Positions 1 through 9,091 of a stretch of DNA of 64,000 bases are shown piece after piece. Each line of letters starts with the position of its first letter. The stretch's first letter is position 1. Under the pieces are notes generated by a model that saw nothing but the letters and a program-made list of their open reading frames with translations, ran no database searches and was not told where the DNA came from. This stretch comes from Pedobacter cryoconitis (GTDB taxonomy: Bacteria > Bacteroidota > Bacteroidia > Sphingobacteriales > Sphingobacteriaceae). The translations under genes and the position numbers were made by a program. The stretch spans positions 1 to 64,000 of the forward strand of contig NZ_QLLR01000009.1 of the NCBI RefSeq assembly GCF_003259615.1, written 5' to 3'.

Positions 1-482
1 GTACCAGGAATACCCTGAGGACCCTTCAAATTTCCTTCATAAATCCATTTGTCGCCTATCTTTAGATAATAATTGCCTGTGATAGAATCTATATATAAAT
101 CTCCATTTTTACCTATAGGCTGTGTTGGAATCCCTTCTTTAACTATTATTTCTGGCCCCAGTGATCCCGATCCACCCGAAGATAAATCGACCCAATGATC
201 AATACTCCAATAATTAAATTTCTGCGTATCAATATTGAAGATTAGCATACCATTAATCACGATATTATTAGTGCCGCTTTTTTGTAATGTTTCACGTCCT
301 TCAGTAGTTAATCTTGGGATTAGTATACCCTTTTTTGTAGAGACGATGTCTAATATAGATTTTAGATCAGGAGTAGTTGTGCCTATACCTACACCACCGT
401 CTTTTTCCTGAGCATTAGATATATTTACAATACCTAATAGCATAAATAATCCGGTTAATATTTTTTTACTTGTCTTTTTCAT
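1..482 (-). CDS. Collagen-like surface/tail-fibre-type secreted protein, C-terminus outside window
   Basis: Partial gene, read by hand from an ATG at 482 and open to the window edge (160 codons). It begins with a signal peptide (MKKTSKKI, hydrophobic core, cleavage near SNAQ). About residues 30-45 carry GVGIGTTTPDLKSILDI, a motif common at the N-terminus of Bacteroidetes exported surface or fibre proteins. At the edge it enters a collagen-like Gly-X-Y start (KGPQGIPGT). It is probably exported and may be an adhesin or structural protein; the precise role is unknown. Its promoter belongs to the shared operator layout described at 538-601, and it is divergent from the AraC pair at 763. Confidence 0.75.
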   Translation of the reverse strand, partial: MKKTSKKILTGLFMLLGIVNISNAQEKDGGVGIGTTTPDLKSILDIVSTKKGILIPRLTTEGRETLQKSGTNNIVINGMLIFNIDTQKFNYWSIDHWVDLSSGGSGSLGPEIIVKEGIPTQPIGKNGDLYIDSITGNYYLKIGDKWIYEGNLKGPQGIPG

Positions 483-537
483 TGTTACACCTTATAAGGC
501 TGGTTATCTGTTAGATTGATAAGAGTTAGAACAGGTG

Positions 538-601
538 CAAAAGTCATTACTAATTACTTGTGAATGAGCCAGAATAAGACATTTTAGTAGCAAAATAAGG
601 T
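538..601 (-). promoter_or_regulatory. Operator-promoter module: two GTCTTAT-like repeats plus -7 box, for the gene starting at 482
   Basis: On the minus strand a GACTTTTG box (one mismatch to TAnnTTTG) at 545-538 is preceded, 28 bases upstream, by GTCTTAT (580-574) and 21 bp further by a weaker copy ACCTTAT (601-595). The repeat-to-box spacing is identical in the modules at 9774, 36175 and 40798. No clear -33 element is visible, which fits an activator-dependent promoter. Box identity is by consensus only. Confidence 0.6.
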
Positions 602-723
602 TGACTCAAGCCTTACAAAAAGAAAATAATTAACGGGATAATCAGAAACCTATAGTAATACCAGCTAATCAAAATAAAGATCTGATCGGGTATTTTAATA
701 ACCCATTCAGACTTTTATTTAAC

Positions 724-731
724 TATATTTG
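724..731 (+). promoter_or_regulatory. Bacteroidota -7 box TATATTTG for the AraC pair at 763
   Basis: Exact TAnnTTTG match 31 bases before the ATG at 763. The same box occurs 32 bases before the paralogous gene at 38214, and the bases just before both ATGs (atgtaattt) are also conserved. Confidence 0.55.
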
Positions 732-762
732 GAATAGATAAAAATTAACGGAAATGTAATTT

Positions 763-1743
763 ATGAGAGAAGTTATTCATCAGTACGGTGTTGAACTTGA
801 ATGGGTTACTGATATAGCTCCTAAATTAGGCGGTTACGTAGATGGGAACAATATTGTGGTTCCCGGAGAAGCCAGGCCAGGAACAAGATTTATACTTCCT
901 ATCAATGATAATATGACAGCATTTGTTGTTGATGTTACCTATAATGAAGATGTAATCTATAGATTACGAAATATTCGTGATGACTTTGTTGGGGTTTACT
1001 ATAATCTTACTGAAGGTGATGCTGTACATATTTTAGATGATGTTTCCAGACTAGCTGGTAGATGGGGCTGTAATCTTGCTGTGTTCGATGCAAATCTGGG
1101 TGGAGACTATCTTGTTAAAATGGGCTGTACAACATTTATGTTAGCTATTTTTATTAAAAAAAGTGCATTGAAAAATTACTTTTCTAAAACTGAGCAATAT
1201 GATCAGATTTTAGACTCTGTTTTTGATTCGGAGAAAAACACGATAGTTAAATTTGACAGAATGGGCAGTCAAGCCTGGTGGCTAATGAATGAACTACGAA
1301 AAACTAATGCTACTGGAGCTCTTTATGAGACAATGGTAATTGGAACAGTATATGGATTGCTTTGTGACTATCTGGACCAGACAGCTAATCAAGAAATTAT
1401 ACTTGAGAAAGTAGTTCAAGAAGATGTGGTAAATATTATAGCCTCACAAGCTTACTTAGTAGAACATATTGAGGAACAGTTTGCTGGGATAACTAAATTG
1501 GCAACTGATGCAAACATGTCGGAGACAAAATATAAAAGACTTTTTAAAAAAATAATCGGAATAACTCCTAATGCTTTCTTTTTAACTAATAAACTGTCTT
1601 TCGCAAAAGAGAAATTGGAAACCGGCAATTATACAGTTGGAGAGATAGCAGTTAAATTTAATTTCACAGATGCCTCACATTTAATTGAACAATTCAAAAG
1701 AGCCTTTGGCATTACTCCTAAAGAGTATCTAACGTTATTGTAG
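763..1743 (+). CDS. AraC-family transcriptional regulator, first gene of AraC pair 1
   Basis: A 326-residue protein with an AraC/XylS-type helix-turn-helix region at about residues 230-325; helix features include PNAFFLTNKLSFAKEKL and the final FGITPKEYL. The N-terminal ~220 residues are an effector or dimerisation domain that I cannot assign to a named family. It is followed after one base by a second AraC gene. The protein at 38214 is very similar over its whole length, and the two-gene order and the one-base gap are also the same there, so this is one copy of a duplicated cassette. Likely DNA-binding cytoplasmic regulator; ligand unknown. The ATG at 763 is supported by the conserved upstream bases and promoter box. 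Confidence 0.85.
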   Translation: MREVIHQYGVELEWVTDIAPKLGGYVDGNNIVVPGEARPGTRFILPINDNMTAFVVDVTYNEDVIYRLRNIRDDFVGVYYNLTEGDAVHILDDVSRLAGRWGCNLAVFDANLGGDYLVKMGCTTFMLAIFIKKSALKNYFSKTEQYDQILDSVFDSEKNTIVKFDRMGSQAWWLMNELRKTNATGALYETMVIGTVYGLLCDYLDQTANQEIILEKVVQEDVVNIIASQAYLVEHIEEQFAGITKLATDANMSETKYKRLFKKIIGITPNAFFLTNKLSFAKEKLETGNYTVGEIAVKFNFTDASHLIEQFKRAFGITPKEYLTLL

Positions 1744-1744
1744 C

Positions 1745-2752
1745 ATGATCAACAAAAGATTGGAATTTACGTATCACTACACATTAACGCCAGAATGGCA
1801 ACAACAAATAGTCGAGAATCTAGGAGCCACTCTGATTGACAATAAATTATTAATTATTCCAGAGGAAATTGCTTCTGGAGGGTCCGTGTTTTTAGAAGTC
1901 TTACCGGGGCTGTCTGTACATCTTTTAGACATGACATTTCATGTACCAGTTGCAATTACAAGAGCTGCAAAAGATCATAATTACTATATGATTTATTACG
2001 ATATAGGAGATGAAATAACAACCCATATTCTTGGAGATACAGTTCATCAAGCGGGATACCATTCAAAATTGGGGATGGGTTTCATGGATAGTTCCGTAAC
2101 TGGTGTCATTATCCCTCCTGTTAATGAACGTTCATATAGTTTGAGATTATTAGTTGATAAAAATTATTATAAATTACTAGCAGCAACTAACAGAACCGCT
2201 GAACTTAGTGACTTACTATTTGACGAGTCCAAAAATACATTATTTTTCTATAGTCACATTGATAGCAGAAGTAAAGTTTTACTGAATAAGTTAAAAGAAG
2301 ATCACCATTTTTCCAGTTCTTCATTTGAATTAAAGCTTAAACATATTGCGTTGTACCTTTTAAATTATATAGTTGATCGTACTGCTGATTTTGAACCAAT
2401 TATCAATAAGTTATCACAACAAGATATTGATAATATTCTCAAAACCTCTAAATATTTACTAGATAATCTTTTAACTGAATTCCCTGGTATACCAGTCATG
2501 GCTGATATTGCAGGGATGTCGGGTACTAAATACAAAACTCTTTTTAAAAAGATATTGAAAGATAGTCCAAGCAATTTTTTCTCAAATGAGAAGCTCCTGC
2601 TTGCACAAAAACTATTGCAAAGTGGCGATTTCAATCATATAAATGATATTGCTTATGAACTTGGGTACAACAATCCAGGATATTTCTCAAGAATGTACAA
2701 GAAGATGTTTGGCTTCTCTCCTGTAGATGTACTAATCAAATCTATATATTAG
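1745..2752 (+). CDS. AraC-family transcriptional regulator, second gene of AraC pair 1
   Basis: A 335-residue paralogue of the preceding gene, starting one base after its stop, so almost certainly co-transcribed and translationally coupled. The C-terminal HTH region spans about residues 235-335 (MSGTKYKTLFKKIL, then NPGYFSRMYKKMFGFSP). The N-terminal part (EWQQQIVENLGA, GGSVFLEVLPGLSVHLLDMTFHVP) matches the protein at 39196 closely and resembles, more distantly, the neighbour at 763 and the regulator at 34482. Two dissimilar AraC subunits encoded back to back suggest a heteromeric regulator, which is inference. Confidence 0.85.
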   Translation: MINKRLEFTYHYTLTPEWQQQIVENLGATLIDNKLLIIPEEIASGGSVFLEVLPGLSVHLLDMTFHVPVAITRAAKDHNYYMIYYDIGDEITTHILGDTVHQAGYHSKLGMGFMDSSVTGVIIPPVNERSYSLRLLVDKNYYKLLAATNRTAELSDLLFDESKNTLFFYSHIDSRSKVLLNKLKEDHHFSSSSFELKLKHIALYLLNYIVDRTADFEPIINKLSQQDIDNILKTSKYLLDNLLTEFPGIPVMADIAGMSGTKYKTLFKKILKDSPSNFFSNEKLLLAQKLLQSGDFNHINDIAYELGYNNPGYFSRMYKKMFGFSPVDVLIKSIY

Positions 2753-2786
2753 CCTTGAATTTACTTTTAGATTGTCATATCTATTA

Positions 2787-2801
2787 TCAGCGATAGGCTG
2801 A
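2787..2801. repeat. Short inverted repeat TCAGC-GATAG-GCTGA
   Basis: Five-base arms around a five-base loop, 35 bases after the AraC pair. A near-identical copy (TCAGC-GACAG-GCTGA) sits at 8949-8963. No T tract follows, so a terminator role is doubtful. Confidence 0.35.
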
Positions 2802-3045
2802 CCCGCAATTTTCTTTATACTAGCGGCGCAGGTATTCGTTTGTTTATTGGTATTGTCAATGGCTGATTTGATCTTATAGAAACTATTGTTTTAATAATTA
2901 AAATATATTTATTTAATGCGCAATACAAAGAATCTAAAAAGCTATTATAAGCTCAAAGATTAATGCTGTTAGCTCAATTCAGTCTTACCAAATAGATTAT
3001 ATCTCATTTTACCCCTATCTTTCGCCTTTTAATTAAAATATATAA

Positions 3046-3618
3046 ATGAAGAAATTAGTTCCTATTGCTACGATGTTTATCGCCCTGTTTTTTGCTTCCT
3101 GTAATAATATGATCAATACATCAATAGACATGGATAGTCCTTTTGAGACAGTAACTGTTAAAAATGAATATGAAATTAAAGTACCGGCGGGTATTACAGA
3201 AGTAGCACCAGAAGAAGCCTGGTATTCATACGAAGGTAAAGATGAAACCAAAACCTTTATCATAAAGGGCGAAACCATTAAAAAAGAAGGCTACGAAAAA
3301 AGAAGAACAGAAGAAGGTACGCTAAACAAATTTCCATATGGACTAAAAGGATGTACTGATTATAACTTCGATTTTTACAGCAAGCAGGCAAAAGATGCTA
3401 AAGAAACGACTGTTGTAATTGATACAATTATTAATTCGTATCCTGCAAAAGTTTATAAATTCAGCGCAAAGGCATTAGCCGTGGATATGCAGATTATGGC
3501 GGCTTATCTTGAAGGTAAGGATAAACGAATCCAGAGAATTATTGTGGCTTATCCGGTAACTGCTGTTAACGGAGCTAAAGCTGCAGAAAAAATTATTTAT
3601 TCTTTTAAATCTTTATAG
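3046..3618 (+). CDS. Predicted lipoprotein of unknown function
   Basis: A 190-residue protein with an N-terminal lipoprotein signal (MKKLVPIATMFIALFFASC, lipobox FASC with the acylated Cys at about residue 19). The mature part is polar with alternating strands and no family that I recognise. It is probably anchored in the outer or inner membrane facing the periplasm. The region 2753-3045 upstream has no gene; a TATCTTTC box at 3016-3023 is close to the -7 consensus. A GTCTTAC at 2982-2988 stands 27 bases before that box but lacks the second repeat, so I do not count it in the shared regulon. Confidence 0.7.
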   Translation: MKKLVPIATMFIALFFASCNNMINTSIDMDSPFETVTVKNEYEIKVPAGITEVAPEEAWYSYEGKDETKTFIIKGETIKKEGYEKRRTEEGTLNKFPYGLKGCTDYNFDFYSKQAKDAKETTVVIDTIINSYPAKVYKFSAKALAVDMQIMAAYLEGKDKRIQRIIVAYPVTAVNGAKAAEKIIYSFKSL

Positions 3619-3663
3619 AATTTAGCTGCATTTGTAAATTATTAACATAAAGAATCGGTGTTT

Positions 3664-4435
3664 ATGAAGAGTGAAAAAATAATAGGGATAATGGGGGCTA
3701 TGAATGAGGAAATTAATAGCATCCTCAAACTCATGACCGCTGTAGAAGAGTTCACATACGGCAGGAGAACCTATTATACAGGCTTTATCAACGGAACCAA
3801 ATCAGTTGTAGTTTTCTCCAGATGGGGTAAAGTCGCTGCTGCAAGTACGGTAACCAGTCTGATTATTAAATTCAACATCACAGACTTAATATTTATAGGC
3901 GTTGCCGGTGCAATAAATCCGGCATTAAAAATAGGTGACATTGTTATTGCAGATCAATTGGTTCAGCATGATATGGATGCAAGGCCTTTAATGGATAGAT
4001 ATGAAATTCCATTGTTAGGAGTTACTTATTTTAAACCAGATTCTAATCTGATGGCTATTGCAGAGAAAGCCATTCACGAAATCATCGGTAATCAAGCCCG
4101 GCCTTTTATTGGCCAGGATGAAAGAGACAGGTTCTCACTGACTAATCCTGAATTGCATAAGGGAAGTATTGCAAGTGGCGATAAATTTTTTGCGAGATCA
4201 AAATGATAAAGATGATTTGTTTTCAAATTTACCTGCCACTTTATGCGTCGAAATGGAAGGTGCTTCAGTAGCCCAGGTTTGTTATGAGTATGAGATCCCT
4301 TTTGTTATTTTGAGAATTATTTCTGATGAATCAAATGAGCATTCGCCAATAGATTTTCCAGATTTTATCATCAATGTATCCAGTAAGTATTCCCAGGAAA
4401 TTATTAAAAATATGTTTTCCTGCCTACAGGGTTAA
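3664..4435 (+). pseudogene. mtnN: 5'-methylthioadenosine/S-adenosylhomocysteine nucleosidase, frameshifted
   Basis: MTA/SAH nucleosidases cleave adenine from methylthioadenosine and S-adenosylhomocysteine. The first frame (ATG 3664) has the family start MKSEKIIGIMGAMNEEI with the catalytic Glu, then GVAGAINPALKIGDIVIA and SGDKF. It stops at 4206. The next frame carries on with LRDQNDKDD, the substrate-site motif VEMEGASVAQVC and the Asp of ISDESNEHSP, ending at 4435. Removing one T from the run of six at 4186-4191 restores one ORF reading SGDKFLRDQND. The lesion may be real or a base-calling error in a homopolymer. The 3' end overlaps, convergently, the beta-lactamase remnant. The GTG at 3658 is in frame, but the ATG at 3664 fits the family start better. 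Confidence 0.8.
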
Positions 4436-4638
4436 TGATTTACCGAATAGTAATCCCATATCTCTTTTGAAATGGCTGCAATTGCATTTTCACCTCTTTC
4501 TTTTGGAGCCTTAAAATCAGACATAAATACTGAAATGGCTAAATGTTTGCCATTAGGCAAAGTAACGATACCAATATCATTAAAAGCGGCCATTAATCCC
4601 TGTTTATTTACACCTGAAGCTGGATTGTTTATTTGATG
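4432..4638 (-). pseudogene. C-terminal remnant of a class A beta-lactamase
   Basis: Reading the minus strand from about 4638 to the stop at 4434-4432 gives ~68 codons. They include KQGLMAAFNDIGIVTLPNG and KHLAISVFMSD, ending in AIAAISKEIWDYYSVNH. This is the C-terminal beta strand and final helix of class A (A2-like, CfxA/PER-type) serine beta-lactamases. The conserved KTG box and all upstream catalytic motifs are missing, and an in-frame TAA lies directly upstream, so the fragment has no function. Family assignment comes from recalled conserved motifs. Confidence 0.7.
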
Positions 4639-4782
4639 TGTTCTGGCTTAATTTTATATCATAGACACAATAAATCTAATTGTGATTTTAGACTAAAATA
4701 ATCTGATCATAAATATTAATTGTAGATTGAGCATAAAGTGGATGTCCGTATAGTTATGGACATAAACATTAATATAAAAACT

Positions 4783-6510
4783 ATGAAAAAAGGTCTTCTT
4801 ATATTATTTATAGTGACAATTTATTTATTTTTCAGTTGTAACAACTCCTTTAAAAGGCCAGTTGATAAAAGCACTGCAGATACCATTTATTATGGTGGTA
4901 ATATTATAACTATGGAAGGTGATTTTGTTAATTATGTTGAAGCAATCGCTGTAAAAGATGGTAAGATTATTTTTGCAGGGACTAAATCAGATGCAAATAA
5001 ACTTAATGGAACTCACACAAAAATGAATGATCTGGAAGGAAAAACTTTATTGCCAGGTTTTGTGGATGGACACAGCCACTTCAGTGAGGTTGGTTTGCAA
5101 TCAGTATCAGCAAATCTTTTGTCGCCACCAGATGGCCCTGTGAAAAATATAGATGAACTGCAAAAGGTACTTCGTGAGTTTATGGCAGTTTCGCCGATCG
5201 TTAAAGCGCATCAAATTGTGCTGGTGATGAACTATGATAACTCTCAGCTGAAAGAACAACGAAGTCCAATAAGACAGGAATTAGATGCTGTTTCAACACA
5301 ACTGCCAATTATCGTAATTCATCAATCAGGACATTTAGCAGTTTTGAATAGTAAAGCACTGGCAATGGTTGGGATTACTGCCGATTCTAAGAATCCCGAT
5401 GGAGGTATAATTGAACGGGAAGCAGATGGTAAAACGCCAAATGGAGTTTTACAGGAAAATGCTTTTTTCCAGATCATACCAAAGCTGCCATTGAAATTTA
5501 CACCGGAAGAAGTTGCCTCGATGATACAAACAAGTGAAGCTATTTATATAAAGAACGGTTTTACCACTATACAGGATGGTAAAACGACACCTGTAAATAT
5601 TAAGGTGCTACCAGAACTCGCGAAAAAAGGAGCCTTTAAAGTTGACATTGTATCCTACCCCGATTTGGTTCTTTTAAGCAAAGACAGTATTCTTCGGGGG
5701 CCGTTAATGTCAAAGAAATACACGAATCATTTCCGGATTGGTGGTGTGAAAATAACAATGGATGGCTCCCCTCAGGGAAAAACTGCCTGGTTTACCCAAC
5801 CATATTATAAAGTTCCGGCAGGACAGGATTCTACTTATGCTGGCTATCCAGCGTTTACCGATGAAAAATTGATTAAATGGTTTGAACTCGCCTATAAAAA
5901 CAACTGGCAATTATTAACCCATACAAATGGTGATGCAGCAATTGATCAGCTCATCAGAATGGATAAAGCTGCTGCTATTAAATATCCTGCCAAAGATCGC
6001 CGTACAGTTATGATACATGGCCAATTTTTGCGGCACGATCAGGTAAAGGAAATAATGGATGCCGATATTTTTGCCTCTTTATTCCCTTTGCATACTTTTA
6101 ACTGGGGTGATTTTCACCGTCAATCAGTTGTAGGGCCAGAACGTGCAGAAAACATGTCTCCAACAGGCTGGTTATTGGAAAACAAAATGAAGTTCAGCAT
6201 CCATTCAGATGCTCCTGTTATTTTTCCAAATTCAATGCAACTGATTTCTACAGCAGTTAACAGAACAACACGTACAAATTATCTTTTAGGGCCAAAACAG
6301 AAAATATCTCCTTACGTTGCTTTACAGGCAATGACCATCTGGCCTGCCTATCAACACTTTGAAGAAGATGTGAAAGGTTCTTTGGTCAAAGGAAAAAATG
6401 CTGACTTTGTGATTCTGGATCAGAACCCCATAAAAGCTGATCCGAAAAAAATCAATGAAATAAAGGTTATGGAAACGATCAAAGAAGGTAAAACTGTTTA
6501 TAAAAATTAG
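4783..6510 (+). CDS. Lipoprotein amidohydrolase of the YtcJ/amidohydrolase_3 family
   Basis: About 575 residues from the ATG at 4783. An in-frame ATG at 4738 exists, but the lipoprotein signal MKKGLLILFIVTIYLFFSC starts at 4783, so that start is preferred. The mature protein shows the amidohydrolase metal motif PGFVDGHSHF (HxH), the central DGSPQGKTAWF, LLTHTNGDAAIDQ with metal-type His, and SIHSDAPV with the catalytic Asp. It ends with the typical KGKNADFVILDQNP. Members hydrolyse amide or related bonds with bound zinc; the substrate is unknown. It is probably a membrane-anchored periplasmic enzyme. A hairpin follows at 6523-6540. Confidence 0.85.
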   Translation: MKKGLLILFIVTIYLFFSCNNSFKRPVDKSTADTIYYGGNIITMEGDFVNYVEAIAVKDGKIIFAGTKSDANKLNGTHTKMNDLEGKTLLPGFVDGHSHFSEVGLQSVSANLLSPPDGPVKNIDELQKVLREFMAVSPIVKAHQIVLVMNYDNSQLKEQRSPIRQELDAVSTQLPIIVIHQSGHLAVLNSKALAMVGITADSKNPDGGIIEREADGKTPNGVLQENAFFQIIPKLPLKFTPEEVASMIQTSEAIYIKNGFTTIQDGKTTPVNIKVLPELAKKGAFKVDIVSYPDLVLLSKDSILRGPLMSKKYTNHFRIGGVKITMDGSPQGKTAWFTQPYYKVPAGQDSTYAGYPAFTDEKLIKWFELAYKNNWQLLTHTNGDAAIDQLIRMDKAAAIKYPAKDRRTVMIHGQFLRHDQVKEIMDADIFASLFPLHTFNWGDFHRQSVVGPERAENMSPTGWLLENKMKFSIHSDAPVIFPNSMQLISTAVNRTTRTNYLLGPKQKISPYVALQAMTIWPAYQHFEEDVKGSLVKGKNADFVILDQNPIKADPKKINEIKVMETIKEGKTVYKN

Positions 6511-6522
6511 TGTAAGCGCAAA

Positions 6523-6540
6523 AAGCCCCATAATGGGCTT
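6523..6540 (+). terminator. Hairpin after the amidohydrolase gene
   Basis: AAGCCC and GGGCTT form a six-base stem 12 bases after the stop at 6510. The following T tract is poor, so efficiency is uncertain. Confidence 0.5.
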
Positions 6541-6665
6541 AATTGATATTTATGATAATATTTAATTTATAAGTTAATTATTGTTTTAATAATTCAAAAT
6601 TATGCGTTATTGAACCAATAATTGACTTAATATTCTTAAAAACTTAATTTCATGACATCAAATAA

Positions 6666-8927
6666 TTACTTAAAAAAAGAAAACAATCCTTTTTTCCACT
6701 CCTTCTTCCTTTTTAGCGCTTCTTCATTAGCCGGGTAAGCTTCCAGTATATTCTTTATATTTTCTAAGGCTTCACTTTTAGAACCTGTGGCATGTAACGC
6801 ATCTGCATATTGTAATTTCACTTTCAAAAGCTCATCATCCCAAGCCCATTCATTCCTGATATAACATAATATGGCCTGGTAAGCCACTTCGTTACAATTA
6901 TCCCATTTATTTAAGATGAAATAACAATCAGCCAGCTGAAGATAAGCTCTGCTCAATTCGTACTCATTATCTGGGTAAACTATCTTTAGTGGCGCAATTA
7001 AAGCTTTCAGATCTTCAATTGCTTTTTCGTAATTGCCCAGATTCATATAAGATAACCCGCGCATATAATGGATTTTGCAACGTGAAGTATCTTGTATCGC
7101 TTCTTTCTTCACCGATTGATAATTGTCTGCACAAGCGATACACTGGCTATAATCTTTGATAATATAATATTCCTGCATCAGCATAAACCATGCAGAATTA
7201 TCATCAGGGTTTTTAACCAGCTCATTTTGCCATGCCTTAATTGCATCTTCCGGGCTTCCTTTACTCAACAGATCATGGCGGACATTTTGAATGATAATAT
7301 ATTGTTCACTTAGCTCAAACAGCTGATGTTCTGCGAGCTCTTTCTTGTTGATTTCCAGAAAAGAGTCGTATTCTTCAGTTATTGCATCTAAGATTTCATA
7401 AGTTTCCTCATTACGTCCCAATTTATAAGTCATATCCAGAATCTCAGCTTTGAGCCTCAGGTAATCTGAAAAAGACAGATAATCACTACTATAGCTTGCG
7501 GCCGCTCCGTATATTTCTATCGCCTCTTCATATTTTTCCAGTCCTTTAAGCGCAGTTCCCCAGCTATTCAACTGCTCCCAAAAAGGAGAAAGAGAATAAC
7601 CAATAGCGTGAACTTCAGCAGCTTTTTCATAAACTCCGATTTCAGAAAGTGCTATTCCGTAATTATTACAGCACATGGCAAAAGTATGGACCTCGTTAGC
7701 TAAACTTTCACCAGTGTTATTGTAGAAATATTCATAAAAACCCTGATAAGAAATGTCATAAAACTTGACTTTGAGTTGCTGTAATTCCTCAGCTAACTCT
7801 TCAGTCCATATATTTGGGATAGACTCATAATAAAAATCACAGCCCGCGGTATAATATGCTTCAGGAGAATCTGCGGGTAAAGATTCGATAGTAGGTAATT
7901 CCCCTGTAACGCGGCAATTCGCATCAACATAACGGCGCAGTCCTCGCGCCAGCCCTCCTATTTCTAAACTCTTTTTCAGATAGGGTAACGCCTCTGCATA
8001 CTTCTTCTCATCAAATAAAAATGTACCTGCAAAATGATATGGAATATCCCAATCAGGATAAACTTTCATATAACTAAGAGAAAGACTTAATATTTCGATC
8101 GGATCTGCCTTTAAATGTTCAGAAAACCTTCTTAAAGCCATTATTAAACTGTGTACCAAAAGCTTATTCAGTTTACTTTTGGCGCTTAAGTCATTAATTC
8201 TGTGGTAAAGGTCAATCAGCTCTTGGTTGGGCTGCTCATCACTGTAAGTAAACGCCATAAAAGCAGCCTCTCCTGCCAGTTCTAGTCGCTGGTAATCTAA
8301 GGCAAGTAAAGCAACTGCATTATGTGTCAGATAATTTTGATGTGGATAAGCCCTACCTTCTCTGAAGGTTTGAAACACTTGCAGCGCATCTTCTTTATGC
8401 CACAGATAAATATTCGTCTTTTCCAGATAAAGCAGGCTTAATTCCTTGTCGAGAATGCTTCTGTTAGTAGGATATAGTGCTTTAAAATGTGCAATCATTA
8501 AGTCTATATCCTCTAATACAAGTTCCATATTTCCCAGCATAAAATTAACCTGACGGCGGTAGCCTATTGCTTTTAGCCTGGTATCTTCGTTTTCTGAAAA
8601 AACAAGGATATCACAGTAAACCTGTGCTTCTGATAAGTTATCTTGTGTTACAAAGATATTGATATAGGCAGCATATAACATCGCTTCCTCATGAGTAGGC
8701 TGAAGTTTTAAAACGTATTCAAAACTATGATATGCAGTTGTATATAGTGATAGATCGTTTCGATCGGGATCAAAAGTCTGACTAGCTAATTGATATTCGC
8801 ATCTGGCTTTGAGCAGCAGCGCTTCAATACTATCAGGATTAACCAGGAGAAAAGGGTTCAAAGATTCAAGGCATTTTGGAAATTCACCTTGATTATAAAG
8901 GGATTGTAAGTCTTGTATAGTGGTCAT
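6666..8927 (-). CDS. Large tetratricopeptide-repeat protein
   Basis: A 753-residue soluble protein made almost entirely of TPR-like helical repeats. Examples are ALLLKARCEYQLA, ALPYLKKSLEIGGLARGL, NSWGTALKGLEKYEEAIEIY, HYMRGLSYMNLGNYEKAIED and LQLADCYFILNKWDNC. No signal peptide, TM segment or catalytic domain is visible, so it probably acts as a cytoplasmic scaffold. Its partner is unknown. It stands alone, with a TATATTTG box at 9000-8993, 66 bases before the ATG. Confidence 0.75.
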   Translation of the reverse strand: MTTIQDLQSLYNQGEFPKCLESLNPFLLVNPDSIEALLLKARCEYQLASQTFDPDRNDLSLYTTAYHSFEYVLKLQPTHEEAMLYAAYINIFVTQDNLSEAQVYCDILVFSENEDTRLKAIGYRRQVNFMLGNMELVLEDIDLMIAHFKALYPTNRSILDKELSLLYLEKTNIYLWHKEDALQVFQTFREGRAYPHQNYLTHNAVALLALDYQRLELAGEAAFMAFTYSDEQPNQELIDLYHRINDLSAKSKLNKLLVHSLIMALRRFSEHLKADPIEILSLSLSYMKVYPDWDIPYHFAGTFLFDEKKYAEALPYLKKSLEIGGLARGLRRYVDANCRVTGELPTIESLPADSPEAYYTAGCDFYYESIPNIWTEELAEELQQLKVKFYDISYQGFYEYFYNNTGESLANEVHTFAMCCNNYGIALSEIGVYEKAAEVHAIGYSLSPFWEQLNSWGTALKGLEKYEEAIEIYGAAASYSSDYLSFSDYLRLKAEILDMTYKLGRNEETYEILDAITEEYDSFLEINKKELAEHQLFELSEQYIIIQNVRHDLLSKGSPEDAIKAWQNELVKNPDDNSAWFMLMQEYYIIKDYSQCIACADNYQSVKKEAIQDTSRCKIHYMRGLSYMNLGNYEKAIEDLKALIAPLKIVYPDNEYELSRAYLQLADCYFILNKWDNCNEVAYQAILCYIRNEWAWDDELLKVKLQYADALHATGSKSEALENIKNILEAYPANEEALKRKKEWKKGLFSFFK

Positions 8928-8948
8928 GTTGTGTCTATCCTATTAAAA

Positions 8949-8963
8949 TCAGCGACAGGCTGA
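8949..8963. repeat. Short inverted repeat TCAGC-GACAG-GCTGA
   Basis: Near-identical to the hairpin at 2787-2801. It lies in the 5' leader of the TPR gene, between its promoter box and ATG, so it would be transcribed. Confidence 0.35.
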
Positions 8964-8992
8964 TACGCTAACATATAAGCTCAATTAAACCG

Positions 8993-9000
8993 CAAATATA
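8993..9000 (-). promoter_or_regulatory. -7 box TATATTTG for the TPR gene
   Basis: Exact TAnnTTTG match on the minus strand, giving a ~60-base leader that holds the hairpin at 8949-8963. Confidence 0.45.
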
Positions 9001-9091
9001 AGATTACACAAAATAAAGAACGTTTTTTACCTTAATATATTTAAAATATAAAAAATTCAAACATGATTTAGGAAATTAGGCAGGTTACATA

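Noticed and set aside
2961..3024. Possible member of the shared regulon before the lipoprotein at 3046 (GTCTTAC then TATCTTTC)
   Set aside because: Only one repeat is present, the spacing is one base off and the box has a mismatch.
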